A stretch of 64,000 nt of DNA from Vombatus ursinus (Eukaryota; Chordata; Mammalia; Diprotodontia; Vombatidae): contig NW_020954556.1 of NCBI RefSeq assembly GCF_900497805.2, positions 59,389,424-59,453,423 of the forward strand. The letters are read 5' to 3'. Shown piece after piece: positions 53,862 through 63,917 of the stretch. Within the stretch, counting starts at the first letter, position 1, and every line of letters starts with the position of its first letter. The notes beneath the pieces were generated by a model. It was not told the origin of the DNA. It worked only from the letters and a program-made list of their open reading frames with translations, and searched no databases. The position numbers and the translations under genes are program-made.

Positions 53862-54873
53862 TAAGAGATGTTTTATAGTCTCTTCTATTTTTTCATTCTT
53901 TATATTTTATTTTATTATTTCTTGATCTCTTATAACTTCACTGGCTTCCTTTTGCCCAGTTCTAATTTTCAAGGAGTTATTTTCTTCCTTGAGATTCTGG
54001 ATTTCCTTTTCCAGTTGATTGACTTTCTTTTCATAATCTTACTGTTGTCGTTATTGTTTTTGGATTGTTCTAATTTTTTAATTTTTTTCTCCATCTTTCT
54101 TTCATTTGACCTTTAAAATCTTTTTTTTTAAGTTCTTCTATGAATTCTTTTTGAGCAGATGACCATTTGACATTACTCTTTGGTGTAGGAGAGGCATTTT
54201 TCCTTCAGTATTCTCCTCTCAAGATGAACCCTGGTCTTCTCTATTCCCCTAGTAACTTTCCACAGTTGGGTTCTTCTTCCTTTGTGCTTATTTTTTAAAA
54301 TTTATAGCAACTTGGTATTGTAATCACTTCTAGTCCTGGGGTATGGAGGATGGTGCCTCTGGCCTCAGATCGTCCTTCAGTTCTACCCTCTGGCCTGGGA
54401 CTGAAACCAAGAACTCTGCCTTCCTGTAAGTGCCTGCAGCCTATGGTGTCCCAACCCCACTTCTTCTGCAATCACCAGGTGTGTTCTTGTGCAGAGCTAC
54501 ATCTGGGCAGCACAGCTGGGCCTGGCATCTCTTATCAGCAGAGGTTCTCTCAATCTCTTCCTGCTCAGATGCCACACTCCCTGCACTGTCTGGGAGGTGA
54601 AAATTCCTGTGGCTCGGGCTGAGGTTACCTTTTAACCCACCTAGCCCCAGGGCTCATAACTTGTTGTTTCAGGGGAACTAGCCTGGAGATGTTTATACTT
54701 CACAGGTTTTCTTCAGATCTCTGGTTGTCCTAGGAGGACTACTGTTCTGCCCCTACTCTTGTTTAAATTTTTACTGCTCTACATTCGCCCTGAGATGCTA
54801 TTTTGTCTTATTTGTGGGGAGAATCTGGAGAGCTTGGAATTTTCTGACCTACTCTGACATCTTCCTAGAATCC
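53862..54873 (-). mobile_element. Old L1 (copy D), ORF1 N-terminal half and 5' UTR
   Basis: ORF1 resumes directly after the copy C target repeat ('tctattttttcattctttat', 'ttctaattttcaaggagtta', 'ttcttccttgagattctgga'). Beyond about 54250 the GC-richer 5' UTR runs to 'ctactctgacatcttcctag', the reverse of an L1 5' end of the AAGATGTCAGAGTAG kind. Confidence 0.75.
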
Positions 54874-54879
54874 TCCTTG

Positions 54880-55750
54880 TATCTCTTTACCTTTCTCCCA
54901 CTGTGCCCTCTACAACCTCTTCTGCATCATGAGCTAATGCCTTTTATGCTAGACCATTTCCTGTGATATTCTCTCCATCTTCTCACATTCACGGAAACCT
55001 GCCTATTGCCAGGAGAAACTATGTCCCTAGCCATCCTCTTCATTTCTGATTGCTCTGTCACTCACGTACACTGAGCCAGGAGAGATGCTCTGCATCCCAC
55101 AGTCCCTCCATCACTCTGAAGCCTCTTTACTTTAGAATTCACTTTGTCTGTCTCTGTCTCCTGGTCAAGATCCAGTGGCCTCCAGTGCATTCTACCTCAT
55201 TTCTCAAGTTAAAGCCTGGGTGCACTAGTCTTCTCAATCCCAAATCCTGTGGACTTAAGTATTCACTGTGATGTCCCTTCAGCTACTTTGCTCTCGCAAT
55301 TCAAACTCTCATTGCTTATGTAACCTCTCTGTTCAGTCATGCACAGGAGTAATTACATCTTAGACTTCACTATCACCCAGATAGGGCCATCTCCATGATT
55401 TTGAATGCAGAAATTCTCTGTGCTGACTACAATCTACTATCCTTTCATTTCTCCTTCTACCCTTCCCAAACACAGATTCTGTGTTTTCACCTCAATCTCT
55501 AGTTCCTCTGCCTTCCCCTCTTCTCTCAACCCATCTCATCTTTTCTGGCTTCATTTCTCCCTTTATAGTCCTGAATCTGTCATTGACTAATTTGTACACT
55601 GTTATTAATCCTTGTTTTCTTGTCTTACTACTTTTCACATTTTTCCATTTCACAATAGTGGATTGCTGTTATACGTCATTTTTACTTTCTAGATGCTGAA
55701 TGCTGCTGGAGAAAGTCTTCCGACAATATTGACTGGGTGCATTTCAGGTT
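54880..55750 (+). mobile_element. L2 LINE ORF2, left of the 7SL pseudogene
   Basis: 'attcacggaaacctgcctat' (TETWL-type endonuclease block), 'ctgtggacttaagtattcac', 'tgatgtcccttcagctactt', 'aattcaaactctcattgctt', 'gctgactacaatctactatc' follow sense L2 ORF2. Decayed. Confidence 0.6.
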
Positions 55751-55756
55751 TTTTTT

Positions 55757-56040
55757 AAGACTGAATCTCCTTATCTTACCAAGGATAGAAATGCTGTAGC
55801 CACTGATGGGCCCAATTGCAGTATCGATTGGCATGGGTTTGCTCTGTTTTTCCAGTGTGGGCCGGTTCGCCCCTCCTTAGGCAGTCTGGTGATCTCTCGA
55901 CCCTTCAGCATATTGGTGCTGAAATCATCATGGGCACTCAGCTTAGTTTACTACAGCTCAAAACTCCCCAATTCAAGAAAACCATGAACCTCAGTCTACC
56001 CAATAGTAGGATTACAGATGTGAACCACCAAGCCTGCCTA
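55757..56040 (-). pseudogene. RN7SL: 7SL RNA (SRP RNA) retropseudogene, nearly full length
   Basis: 7SL is the RNA scaffold of the signal recognition particle, transcribed by RNA polymerase III. On the minus strand the element starts at about 56040 with a diverged 5' Alu domain (gcAGGCttGGTGGttcac, compare GCCGGGCGCGGTGGCGCGTG), continues with the G/C-rich S domain and ends near 55757 with 'ctgaatctcc' (compare the 3' GGTCTCGC antisense). The best block is 55860-55892, where the plus strand has GGCCGGTTCGCCCCTCCTTA followed by GGCAGTCTGGTG, against CCTAAGGAGGGGTGAACCGG in the functional RNA. A 9-base T-run (55749-55757) next to its 3' end is the reverse of a poly-A tail, as expected for an L1-mobilised copy. 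L2 continues on both sides. Many substitutions make it nonfunctional. A 116-residue plus-strand frame crossing it is accidental. Marsupials lack 7SL-derived Alu/B1 SINEs, and the S domain is present, so this is a gene copy, not a SINE. Confidence 0.88.
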
Positions 56041-56044
56041 GGCC

Positions 56045-57155
56045 ATTACAAATTAATACTAACTATTCTTAATTGGGCCTTCACTGATTCATGCCAATCC
56101 TTTTATTCTTCCATGTTTGAATATATTACAATCTTTGCAACAGATTTTGCAAACCTCTTTCCTTAAGTCCCTGACACCATTTTTATTCTCTTTCTCTTAG
56201 CAGATAACTTCTTTCCTGAGAAAATTGAGGTTATCTGTTACGAGTGGCTCTGCTTCCTTTTTTTATAGTGCTTTAAAACTTCTCTGCACTATCACCAGTT
56301 CTTTGATTCCGCTCCAGTCCCAGAAAATGAGGTTGCAATTGTTAGCCTTGGGACCTTGTAACTTGTGCCTTTGATAACATTCATTCTCATCCCTTTAGGG
56401 ATCTTGTCCCAGTGAGACACCTTATTCTGTCTTTAATTTTCAGTACCTCCCTGTCTACCAGTATTTTCCTTGCTGCCTACAAATGCATGTAACTCTCCTT
56501 CATTTTTAAAGAAAAAACTTCACTTGACCTGGCCATTCCCTCAAGCTATCGTCCTATATCTCTCCTACTTTTCATTACTAAACTCCTTAGAGTCACCTAT
56601 ACAAGTTGTTGCTTTTTAGCCATGTACTTGTCTTTCATGTCCTTGTGATGGCTTCTTATAAAATGAGATAATAATTATAAGGTGCTTGGCACATAGTAGG
56701 TACTATTTAATGTTAGCTGCTTTTATAATTCTTATTATCCCACCACTGTAATGAAACTGCTTTCTCAAAGGTTGCCAGTGATTTCTCAATTTCTATTTTT
56801 TTTTAACGTTTTCCTTGACCTTTCTTCAGCTTTTGACACTGCTCTGTATGTATGACTGCTTGCAGGACTTCTCTCCCCAGAAGAACCCATTAGCACCTCA
56901 AGGTCACCATGTCCTAAACCAACGTCATTTTCCTCGTACAGCTCCTCTTTTTCTCCTCCACACTCCAGTTTCTGACGAAGCCCCCCCATCTTCCTAGTCG
57001 CCCAGATTGGCTGCCTCACAATCATGCTTGACTTTTTCTTTTCTCTCACCCCCAACATAGCCAATCAGGTTTTTTGCCTTTCTTTGTCTCCCCGGCACTT
57101 AGCACAGTGCCTGGCACATAATATGTGCTTTATAAATGCTCATTGATAGACTAAC
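56045..57155 (+). mobile_element. L2 LINE ORF2 to 3' end, right of the 7SL pseudogene
   Basis: 'gagaaaattgaggttatctg', 'aactgctttctcaaaggttg', 'ccagtgatttctcaatttct', 'ttccttgacctttcttcagc', 'ttttgacactgctctgta', then the 3' terminus 'cagtgcctggcacataatat', 'gtgctttataaatgctcatt'. A short MIR-type 3' end sits at 56655-56735. Confidence 0.7.
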
Positions 57156-57159
57156 AGTT

Positions 57160-57645
57160 GCCAAGTCCTTATGATTCTATTTCTGTAGAATTTCTCCTTC
57201 TCTTCACTCATACAACCGCAATCTTGGTTTGGGCTGCAGATACTACTATTGTAGTAGCTTGACATGTCTCCTTGCCACTAATCTCTTTCTGAGACATCCT
57301 TCACGTGGCTGCTAAAATTATATTTATTAGACACAGGAATGACCATCTCACTCTCCTGCTTCTCTTCCTTCAGTGACTTGTGATTGCATCCAGGATTAAA
57401 GTATACATGCTTTATCTTGAAATGTTAACTTTTCCACAGTTTGGCTAACATCTGCCTCTTCAGCCTCATTTTAGTTTTTTTCCCTGTTCCCTAAACTCTT
57501 GCTTCTGGGCATTTGTACTGACCATGCCAGGATTGTACTGTCTCCTCTTCTTTACCTTTCCGAACCCCTCAAGGCTCTGCAGAGGTGCTGTTTCTTCTGT
57601 GAAAACTTCCCTGATTCCTGTCCCCTCCATCTTAGTCCTTTGTCA
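57160..57645 (+). mobile_element. L2 LINE 3' region (second copy)
   Basis: 'tgtctccttgccactaatct', 'ttggctaacatctgcctctt', 'tcttgcttctgggcatttgt', 'acccctcaaggctctgcaga', 'tgtgaaaacttccctgattc' in sense L2 order. Confidence 0.65.
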
Positions 57646-57647
57646 TT

Positions 57648-58190
57648 CACTCAGTCAGTAAACATTAAGAGCCTACTATGCCCTAAGTGGGGCAGCTAGG
57701 TGGTGAAGTGGATAGAGCACTGGGTTTGGAATCAGGAAGACTCATCTTCATGAGTTCAAATCCAGCTTCAGACATTTACTAGCTGTCTGACCCTGAGCAA
57801 GTCATTTAACTTCTGTTTGCCTTAATCCACTGGAGAAGGAAATGGCAAACCACTCCAGTATCTTTACCAAGGAAACCCCATGACCAGTATTGGCATGTTA
57901 TGGCCCACGGGGTCATGAAGTGTCAGTCACAAAAAACTAGGCATGACTGAATAACAACAACAACAACAGTAACAACAATGTGCTATGTTCTGGGAATACA
58001 AAGAATGGAAATGACAGGCCCTGATCTTGGGAATTTCATAATTTAACGGAGGAGACAACATGCAAACAACTATGTACAAACAAGTTATATACAAAATACA
58101 TTAGAAGTAATCAACAGAGAGGAGGCACTAGAATTAAGAGGGTTTGAGAAAGGGCTTCCCGTAGGCGATAGAATTTTATCTGTGATTTCA
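57648..58190 (-). mobile_element. L2 3' end split by a SINE
   Basis: 'cagtcagtaaacattaagag', 'cctactatgccctaagt' breaks at the SINE and resumes 'tgttctgggaatacaaagaa', 'gacaacatgcaaacaactat', 'gtaatcaacagagaggaggc'. Confidence 0.75.
57691..57977 (+). mobile_element. MAR1/WSINE-type SINE, full length
   Basis: Starts 'ggggcagctaggtggtgaag', then 'gatagagcactgggtttgga', 'aaatggcaaaccactccagt', 'ggggtcatgaagtgtcagtc' and an AAC repeat tail ('aacaacaacaacaacag'). About 40 bp extra in the 3' half relative to the copy at 12086. Confidence 0.88.
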
Positions 58191-58254
58191 CTCTATACCT
58201 TTTATTACAATTATCTGTGCTCCTTTTGTATCCCCCAATAAAGATAAAATTAAT

Positions 58255-58350
58255 AATAAATCATATATAATATATATTATATGATACATATGGTTATTTA
58301 TTATATGTATATCATGATATGTAATATATGGCATATATTATAATATTATC
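58255..58350. repeat. AT-rich low-complexity tract
   Basis: ATATAT and TTATATG units with partial self-complementarity. Confidence 0.85.
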
Positions 58351-58359
58351 TATCCATCT

Positions 58360-59380
58360 ACTTTTAAGCCTCCCAACAGTGCTGTGAGGAAGATTATGTG
58401 CGCAGGTATTCTGTCAAGGCTTGCCCATTCCTTTTCAAAGATGCCCTCTGTGTGTGCAGAGAACATTCTCGTAAAGACTTTATGGAGCTGAGAAAGCAGA
58501 TGTAGTGCTTGTTAGCTTCTAATCCCTTCTTAGTCACAATTTTTGGTGGTAGTTCATGATAATTTCTGATCTCAACTTTTTGGAATCCTTCCCTTTTTGA
58601 GGTGTCTCGGGGAAGCGGAATCTCCAAATTCCTTTAAAACTACGACAGTTGCAGCCAAGTTTTCTTTTTTGATTGTATTTGGTCTCAGATGTCACTGCCA
58701 TTTTCATATATAAAGCATCAGTATTGTAGAGTAAGAGCCCGAATGTGACTGACTGTCATCAGTGATGGAATAGATCGCCAGAGGAGTGCCAACAGATCTG
58801 TTGTACGTATTAGCTGTTGTCTTCTTTCTAGCTCCATCTGCTATGTTCTCAGGTGATCTGGCTTAGCTCTCTCTCCCATGAAGCCCTCTGCTGGCTCATT
58901 TTTTCTTCAGCCAGATATTCTGTTTTGTGATGTAATACTGAATATAATCATCTGCTGTACTTCACGGTGGTTTGCAATAGAACTTATACCATATATAGGG
59001 TGATTTAGCATTTGAACCACAGGTGTTTTCTGAATAATATTTCTTTTTTAAAATATAAATATCCATTTGTACACCATGTGGTTTGTACATATGCTATAAC
59101 AAAGGTCACTGTGACATGAGAGTGACCCCATATTCGTTATTTTAAATACATTTTATTGATGCCTTTTTTCTTCACACACAGCTGTTTCAGCACACTTCTC
59201 CAGACTAAACCTTCACTTGTGACAAAAAAACACAACTATGCAAAAACATCCAATACTGTGGTTGCATCTGATAGTCTAGACAATATTCTGTCTGAGTAGT
59301 CTGTCATCAGTCTTCAGTGAGGAATGGGGCATGTTTTATTATCTGTTCTCTGGGATCTCCATTGTCTTAAAAAGCAAATT
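58360..59380. other. Unassigned stretch, no gene seen
   Basis: About 1 kb without a repeat I recognise. The minus strand has a 77-residue frame at 58394-58627 (MEIPLPRDTSKREGFQKVEIRNYHELPPKIVTKKG...) with unremarkable composition; no homology recognised, no gene context. Confidence 0.4.
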
Positions 59381-59389
59381 ACCTGACGG

Positions 59390-60480
59390 TTTATTTGTTT
59401 TTTGGTTTTTTTTGAGACATTCTATTTTTAAAATCACTTCAGTGGTTTTTCTATTTTGCTTATCTCTTCTTTGATTTTTAGACATTGTATTTTGTGTTTA
59501 GAGTGTGTGTGTTGTTTTTTATTATTCTTATTATTATTGTTATCATTATTATTATTGTTATTAGTATTAGTGAGGTATTTGGGGTTAAGTGACTTGCCCA
59601 GAGTCACACAGCTAGTAAGTTTTTTTTGTATTTAGAGTGTGTGTGTTGTTTTTTATTTTATTATTATTATTATTATCATTATTATTATCATTATTAGTAT
59701 TAGTGAGGCATTTGGGGTTAAGTGACTTGCCCAGATTTACACAGCTAGTAAGTATTATGTGTCTGAGGCCGAATTTGAACTCAGATCCTCCTGACCTTAG
59801 TACCGGTGCTCTATCCACTGCGCTACTTTGCTGCCCCCCCTTTTTTTTTATTTTATGGCTGCTATTCCATTTTCTCAATTGCATATCCAGTTTAATGATC
59901 TGTTCTTTCTCTCTTTATGAAAGTGTTTCAGTAGACAAATGTTCCCCTAATGACTGCTTTTTATTGTTATAATTTTCTTTGGTAGAATTATCTCTTATTT
60001 CTATGACTTGTTTGACCCATATAGCTTTTAGGATAATATTATTTAGTTTCCATTTAAGCTAGAATCCTTTCTTCAAATACTCTTTATTGATTATACTTTT
60101 TCTTATGTTAAGGTTAGTGAAGTATATGTTTAGTATTTTTGCTTTTCTGCATTTGCTTAATGAGTTTTTGTGCTTTAGTACCTGGTTAGTTTTTGTAAAG
60201 GTGCCATGAGCATGTGAGAATTATGTGTACACTTTTCAATTCTAATTTGGTAGTCATTTGACTTCTGTAATATTTAAATTTTCTAAATTATATTGAGTCC
60301 TTGATTTTTTTCTCCCTGTTTAGCTTTTAGTTAGATTTATTTAACAAGTCATGTATCTGAGTCTAAAAAAGGTACATTAAGATTCTTCCAAACTCTCTAT
60401 CTCAGTGCGTTTTTCTTACCATTTTCCTTTGTGACCATTTTCACATTTTACCAAGTATCATTAAAGTAGTGTGTATACAT
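59390..60480 (-). mobile_element. Old L1 ORF2 endonuclease region, interrupted by a SINE
   Basis: 'tttaggataatattatttag', 'tttccatttaagctagaatc', 'tttgcttttctgcatttgct', 'tagtacctggttagtttttg' match the antisense ORF2 text of copy E around 38330-38520. A SINE with a duplicated end occupies about 59500-59842. Confidence 0.65.
59490..59842 (-). mobile_element. WSINE-type SINE with a 134-bp tandem duplication at its 3' end
   Basis: Complete antisense SINE on the right: 'ggggttaagtgacttgccca', 'tgaactcagatcctcctgac', 'gctctatccactgcgctact'. The block from 'tttagagtgtgtgtgttg' through the ATT tail to 'cagctagtaag' occurs twice, offset 134 bp (59490-59623 and 59624-59757). Confidence 0.85.
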
Positions 60481-60494
60481 AATGAATGTAGTTT

Positions 60495-60665
60495 TGAAGA
60501 CAATGCTTGCTATCTGTGTGACCATGGACAAGTCACTTCACATTTCTAAACCTCAGTTTCATCATCTGTAAATTGGGATACAAATACCTATAGTACTTAT
60601 TTCATAGTGTTGATATGAGGCCAAAGGGAAATAATGTATGTAAAGCATTTCCCCAACCAGATATT
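60495..60665 (+). mobile_element. MIR SINE
   Basis: 'gctatctgtgtgaccatgga', 'caagtcacttcacatttcta', 'ctcagtttcatcatctgtaa', 'gtatgtaaagcatttcccca' then the ATT tail, interrupted by the next SINE. Confidence 0.8.
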
Positions 60666-60668
60666 ATT

Positions 60669-60833
60669 ATTATTATTATTGTTGTTCTTGTTATTTTCTT
60701 TGGCAATCGGGGTTAAGTGACTTGGCCAGGGTCACACAGCAAGTAAGTTTCAAGTATCTGAAGCCAGATTTGAACTCAGGTCCTCCTGACTCCAAGACTG
60801 GAGCTCTATCCACTGCGCCACCTAGCTGCCCCA
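60669..60833 (-). mobile_element. WSINE-type SINE with target-site duplication
   Basis: Antisense: 'ggggttaagtgacttggcca', 'tttgaactcaggtcctcctg', 'gctctatccactgcgccacc', 'tagctgcccca'. Flanked by AGATATTATT at 60659-60668 and 60834-60843, a 10-base perfect duplication. Inserted in the MIR tail. Confidence 0.88.
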
Positions 60834-60859
60834 AGATATTATTTTTGAAGTCATATTGA

Positions 60860-61110
60860 CTTAGGAGCATCTTGTCAGGTTCTTCCTAGAATATCTATAC
60901 TTTATTCTCTGCAAGAGATATGGTGAAGCTGTAATTGCCTTCATGTTCTGTTTATTTACACTTGTGAGTCCTGAAAGGCGAGATACCAAATGGCCCATGG
61001 TGTGAGGTTTCTTGTTGTCTTTGGTTTTGACTGGTCAAATCAACTTCTTTGACTCCTGTCTTGAGGAGAATATGAGATTCACCTTTCCATTTACCTGCAA
61101 TCTTATTGTG
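60860..61110 (-). mobile_element. Possible RTE fragment
   Basis: 'gtcaggttcttcctagaata' resembles the RTE text near 31115 ('atcaagttcttcttagaatg') and the following bases stay loosely similar. Weak evidence. Confidence 0.25.
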
Positions 61111-61116
61111 CCTTTT

Positions 61117-61186
61117 GTTAGAAAGGAAACGTTTATAATTAGAGTTGTCCAAAAGTGAATGGACTGTCTTGGGAGGTAGGGGAAAG
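61117..61186 (+). mobile_element. L3/CR1 3' fragment
   Basis: 'gttagaaaggaaacgtttat', 'agagttgtccaaaagtgaat', 'ggactgtcttgggaggtag' match the L3 3' region. The L3 seems to resume after the MIR at about 61447 ('gtgggttccttctcactaga'). Confidence 0.65.
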
Positions 61187-61187
61187 G

Positions 61188-61446
61188 AATAAGCATTTAT
61201 ATAACACATGCTACATGCCAGAACCTGTGCTAAGAGTTTTATAAATATGATCTCATTTGTTCTACACAACAACTCTGAGAGTTAGGTGCTATTATTGTCC
61301 CCATTTTACAGCTGAAAAAACTGAGGCAAACAGAGGTAGAGTGCCTTGCCCAGGGTTATACAGCTAGTAAGTGTCTGAAGCTGAATTTGAACTCAGGTCT
61401 TCCTTATTCCAGGCCCAACAGCCTATCCGCTGGGCCTAGTTGCCTC
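61188..61446 (-). mobile_element. MIR/core-SINE inserted in L3
   Basis: 'aagcatttatataacacatg', 'ccattttacagctgaaaaaa', 'ctgaggcaaacagaggtaga', 'gaatttgaactcaggtcttc'. Nearly full length, antisense. Confidence 0.8.
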
Positions 61447-61602
61447 TGATAGTGGGTTCCTTCTCACTAGATTCTGAAACCCTCTTGCACATGACTATTT
61501 AAATGCTCAAAGAGAGCTAGCATGGACCTCCAAATCTTGACTCCAAGTTAAATGGGTTGTTTCTCCCAGTTCCTTCCATATTCTTGCAACCCTTGGTGGT
61601 AG

Positions 61603-62015
61603 ATAACACAAGTATTATTATCCCCATTTTACATATGGGCAGTTTCAAGCTTAAGTAAATTGTCCAGTAAGAGGTGGAGGAACTAAGAATTGAACCCAGA
61701 TTTTTCTTTTTTTTTTACACCAATTTTTCAGTTGAATCTGACTCTTTGTAACCTCATTTAGGGTTTCTTGGCAAAGATACTAGAGTGGTTTGCTGTTTCC
61801 TTCTCTAGCTTATTTTATAGATGAGAAAACTGAGGCAAACAGGGTTAAGTGACTTGCCTAGTGTCACAAAGCTAATAAGTGGCTAAGGCCAGATTTGAAC
61901 TCATGAAGTGAGTCTTCCTGATTCCAAGCCACTCAGTGCTCTGTCTATTGTGCCACCTAGCTGCTGGGACACAGATTAGCTGCTTGTAAACTCAATGCTC
62001 TTTCCATTGTACTCT
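61603..62015 (-). mobile_element. MIR SINE split by a younger SINE
   Basis: Left piece 61603-61705 ('tattatccccattttacata', 'aactaagaattgaacccag'); right piece 61970-62015 ('ctcaatgctctttccattgt'). The two halves rejoin across the inserted SINE. Confidence 0.7.
61708..61969 (-). mobile_element. MAR1/WSINE-type SINE
   Basis: 'cagttgaatctgactctttg', 'tggcaaagatactagagtgg', 'gaggcaaacagggttaagtg', 'agatttgaactcatgaagtg', 'tgtgccacctagctgctggg'. Full length, antisense, with a T-run (poly-A reversed) at the left. Confidence 0.88.
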
Positions 62016-62019
62016 CCTT

Positions 62020-62750
62020 GTCACTGTATTCCCTCATTTGTTATGTGCATCAATGAATGTCCTATACAAAAAGAATTATCACCGCAGTTTATCTCTGTGG
62101 AGCAGTCCTCCTATCTCTGTTTGGTTAGTTGAAGTTCACCATTATTACTCCCTGGCCTAATTTTGTAGCTTCCTTAATCTCACTTAACATTTCCAACTCA
62201 GCCTCATTATCTCAGTCAGACAGAATATAGTGTGCTTTTATGTTACTCTATTTTTATTAAGTATAGAATTGTACCTAGAGAGATTCTATAGTAAGATTGT
62301 TACACTTGTCAGTGTTTATGTTTTTGTTTCCCTTAAAATGCCACCAGACCCATCTGTCCATTCCCCCTTTGGTCATCCTTCTTTAACAGGCTCTGGTCAG
62401 GGGCTCAATAGAATGTGAGTGTACATGGAGATTGGGCCTGGTGTTGGGGTGCATCCTGGGGGTGAATGAGCATTGCCAGTGACATTTCCCCTGAGGGGAA
62501 GACATAGGACCAATAGGAGTATTTATTCCAGGGGATGCCAGTACACCTAGGCATACCATAGTGGTGCTCTGTGCATGCCCATAGCTGCAGCTACCCTTGT
62601 ACCCTTCATTCTTGCCCTGCTTACCAAGTCTTCCCCTTTCTCAAATCTTTAACTTATAATAATCCTTTCCTTTTCAAATTCCTCATGGTCTTTTGCCATG
62701 GCTTTTTTTAGGGGGGCACTCATCTTATTTATCTTTATATCATAGTTTTA
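62020..62750. other. Unassigned stretch, no gene seen
   Basis: No recognised repeat or coding signal. The part at about 62430-62690 is GC-richer. Confidence 0.4.
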
Positions 62751-62754
62751 TATA

Positions 62755-62910
62755 CATGAATGAATGAATTAAATGAATGAAAAATGATTTACTAATTATT
62801 TACCATGGCAGCTATGTGCTGGGCATACAAATAAAAGAGCAAGGCAGCCCCAGCTCTCAAGGAACCCACACTATAATTGGGGGATTACAAATAAAAAGAA
62901 AATTAGAGGA
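62755..62910 (-). mobile_element. L2 3' end
   Basis: 'tgaatgaatgaattaaatga', 'ctatgtgctgggcatacaaa', 'gctctcaaggaacccacact' is the antisense L2 terminus with its TGAA tail. Confidence 0.7.
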
Positions 62911-63210
62911 TTACACATAAGAGACAATTAGCTTCAGGGTGATTGGGAAGGCTTGGAAGTCCTAAGGTTCCAGGGATACTGCAAATGGCAAGGCTCAGGG
63001 GTCCTCAGGCCACATAATTAAATTGGGTGATAGAGTGTAAAGTCAGTGAAAATGGAAGACTAGTAGTTTTCCATCTCATAGAAATAATAGAGCTTGGCTT
63101 GTTGAATCTGCATAAGCTCTCAAGGAGGCCAGATGGGATCTGAGACTCCCTGGAGCAGGGAAAGAGATAAGGTGAGAACATTGAGGGAGAGGGGCGCCTG
63201 TGGTGGTGGC
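62911..63210. other. Unassigned stretch
   Basis: May continue the decayed L2 to its left; nothing clear. Confidence 0.35.
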
Positions 63211-63211
63211 T

Positions 63212-63305
63212 AGATTGTAAGCTCTTAGAGACCAGGTCTACACTCTACATATCTTTATATCCTCCATGACTTGCACATGGAAAGTACTTACTATGTTTTC
63301 TTTGT
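63212..63305 (+). mobile_element. L2 3' end fragment
   Basis: 'tagattgtaagctcttagag', 'accaggtctacactctacat', 'ctttatatcctccatgactt' is the sense L2 3' UTR. Confidence 0.65.
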
Positions 63306-63309
63306 CCTG

Positions 63310-63915
63310 TATGAGTCCTTTTGACTTTTTCAGTAGGTGGTAATTGAATTGAATGGAATGCTAGTCTCCCTTGCTGTCAAGAAATCAGATCTATGGTTGC
63401 TACCACTGACTTTCTTCTTTAGTGTTGAACCACAGAAGCAGGTTCTTGGCCTGAATTTTATGTTCATATTAGCTTTCCTCCAGGTTTTCATTTTAAAACT
63501 TTTCAGCCTCATCTTTAATTTTTAGCATGGACAGCCCCCAATTTGGGTTTATGTGAAAAGCCTGTTATTCTTCCTGCATGAGCTCCGTTTAACAATAGTT
63601 CTGCCAGCCTCAAAGCCATGCTTGCTGTAATATTATTTGGCTGGGCTATATGTATGTTAATAAATAGCTGTTAAAGTAGTGAGTTGGAGTGGCCAACAGT
63701 TGACTTGATGAGAGGAGGGCAAGTACTTTCAAGATACACTCATGCCCTCTCACGACCCACACAACCAGTGGAACTATTTGAGTGTCAGAAATCATGGATT
63801 TTTTTTTCTTTGTAAGCCAAGATTTGAGGCTTTCAAGTAGCAGTTACTCCATTCCAAGAACACCTTTCCATGAATGTGCCTGTGGGGAAGTCCCATTCCA
63901 GAAACACCTTCTAAG
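63310..63915. other. Unassigned stretch, no gene seen
   Basis: Short frames on both strands (60-62 residues) overlap each other and have no recognisable features. Confidence 0.4.
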
Positions 63916-63917
63916 CA

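Noticed and set aside
55757-56040. Functional 7SL RNA gene
   Set aside because: Too many substitutions in both domains, an A-tail at the 3' end and no evident upstream promoter elements: a processed copy.
55816-56166. 116-residue plus-strand frame
   Set aside because: Antisense of the 7SL pseudogene and flanking L2.
59490-59757. CRISPR-like direct repeats
   Set aside because: Only two long copies, no regular spacers, vertebrate context: a local tandem duplication of a SINE end.
62430-62690. Possible LTR fragment in a GC-richer block
   Set aside because: No paired copy, no clear TG...CA ends, primer-binding site or polypurine tract; left unassigned.
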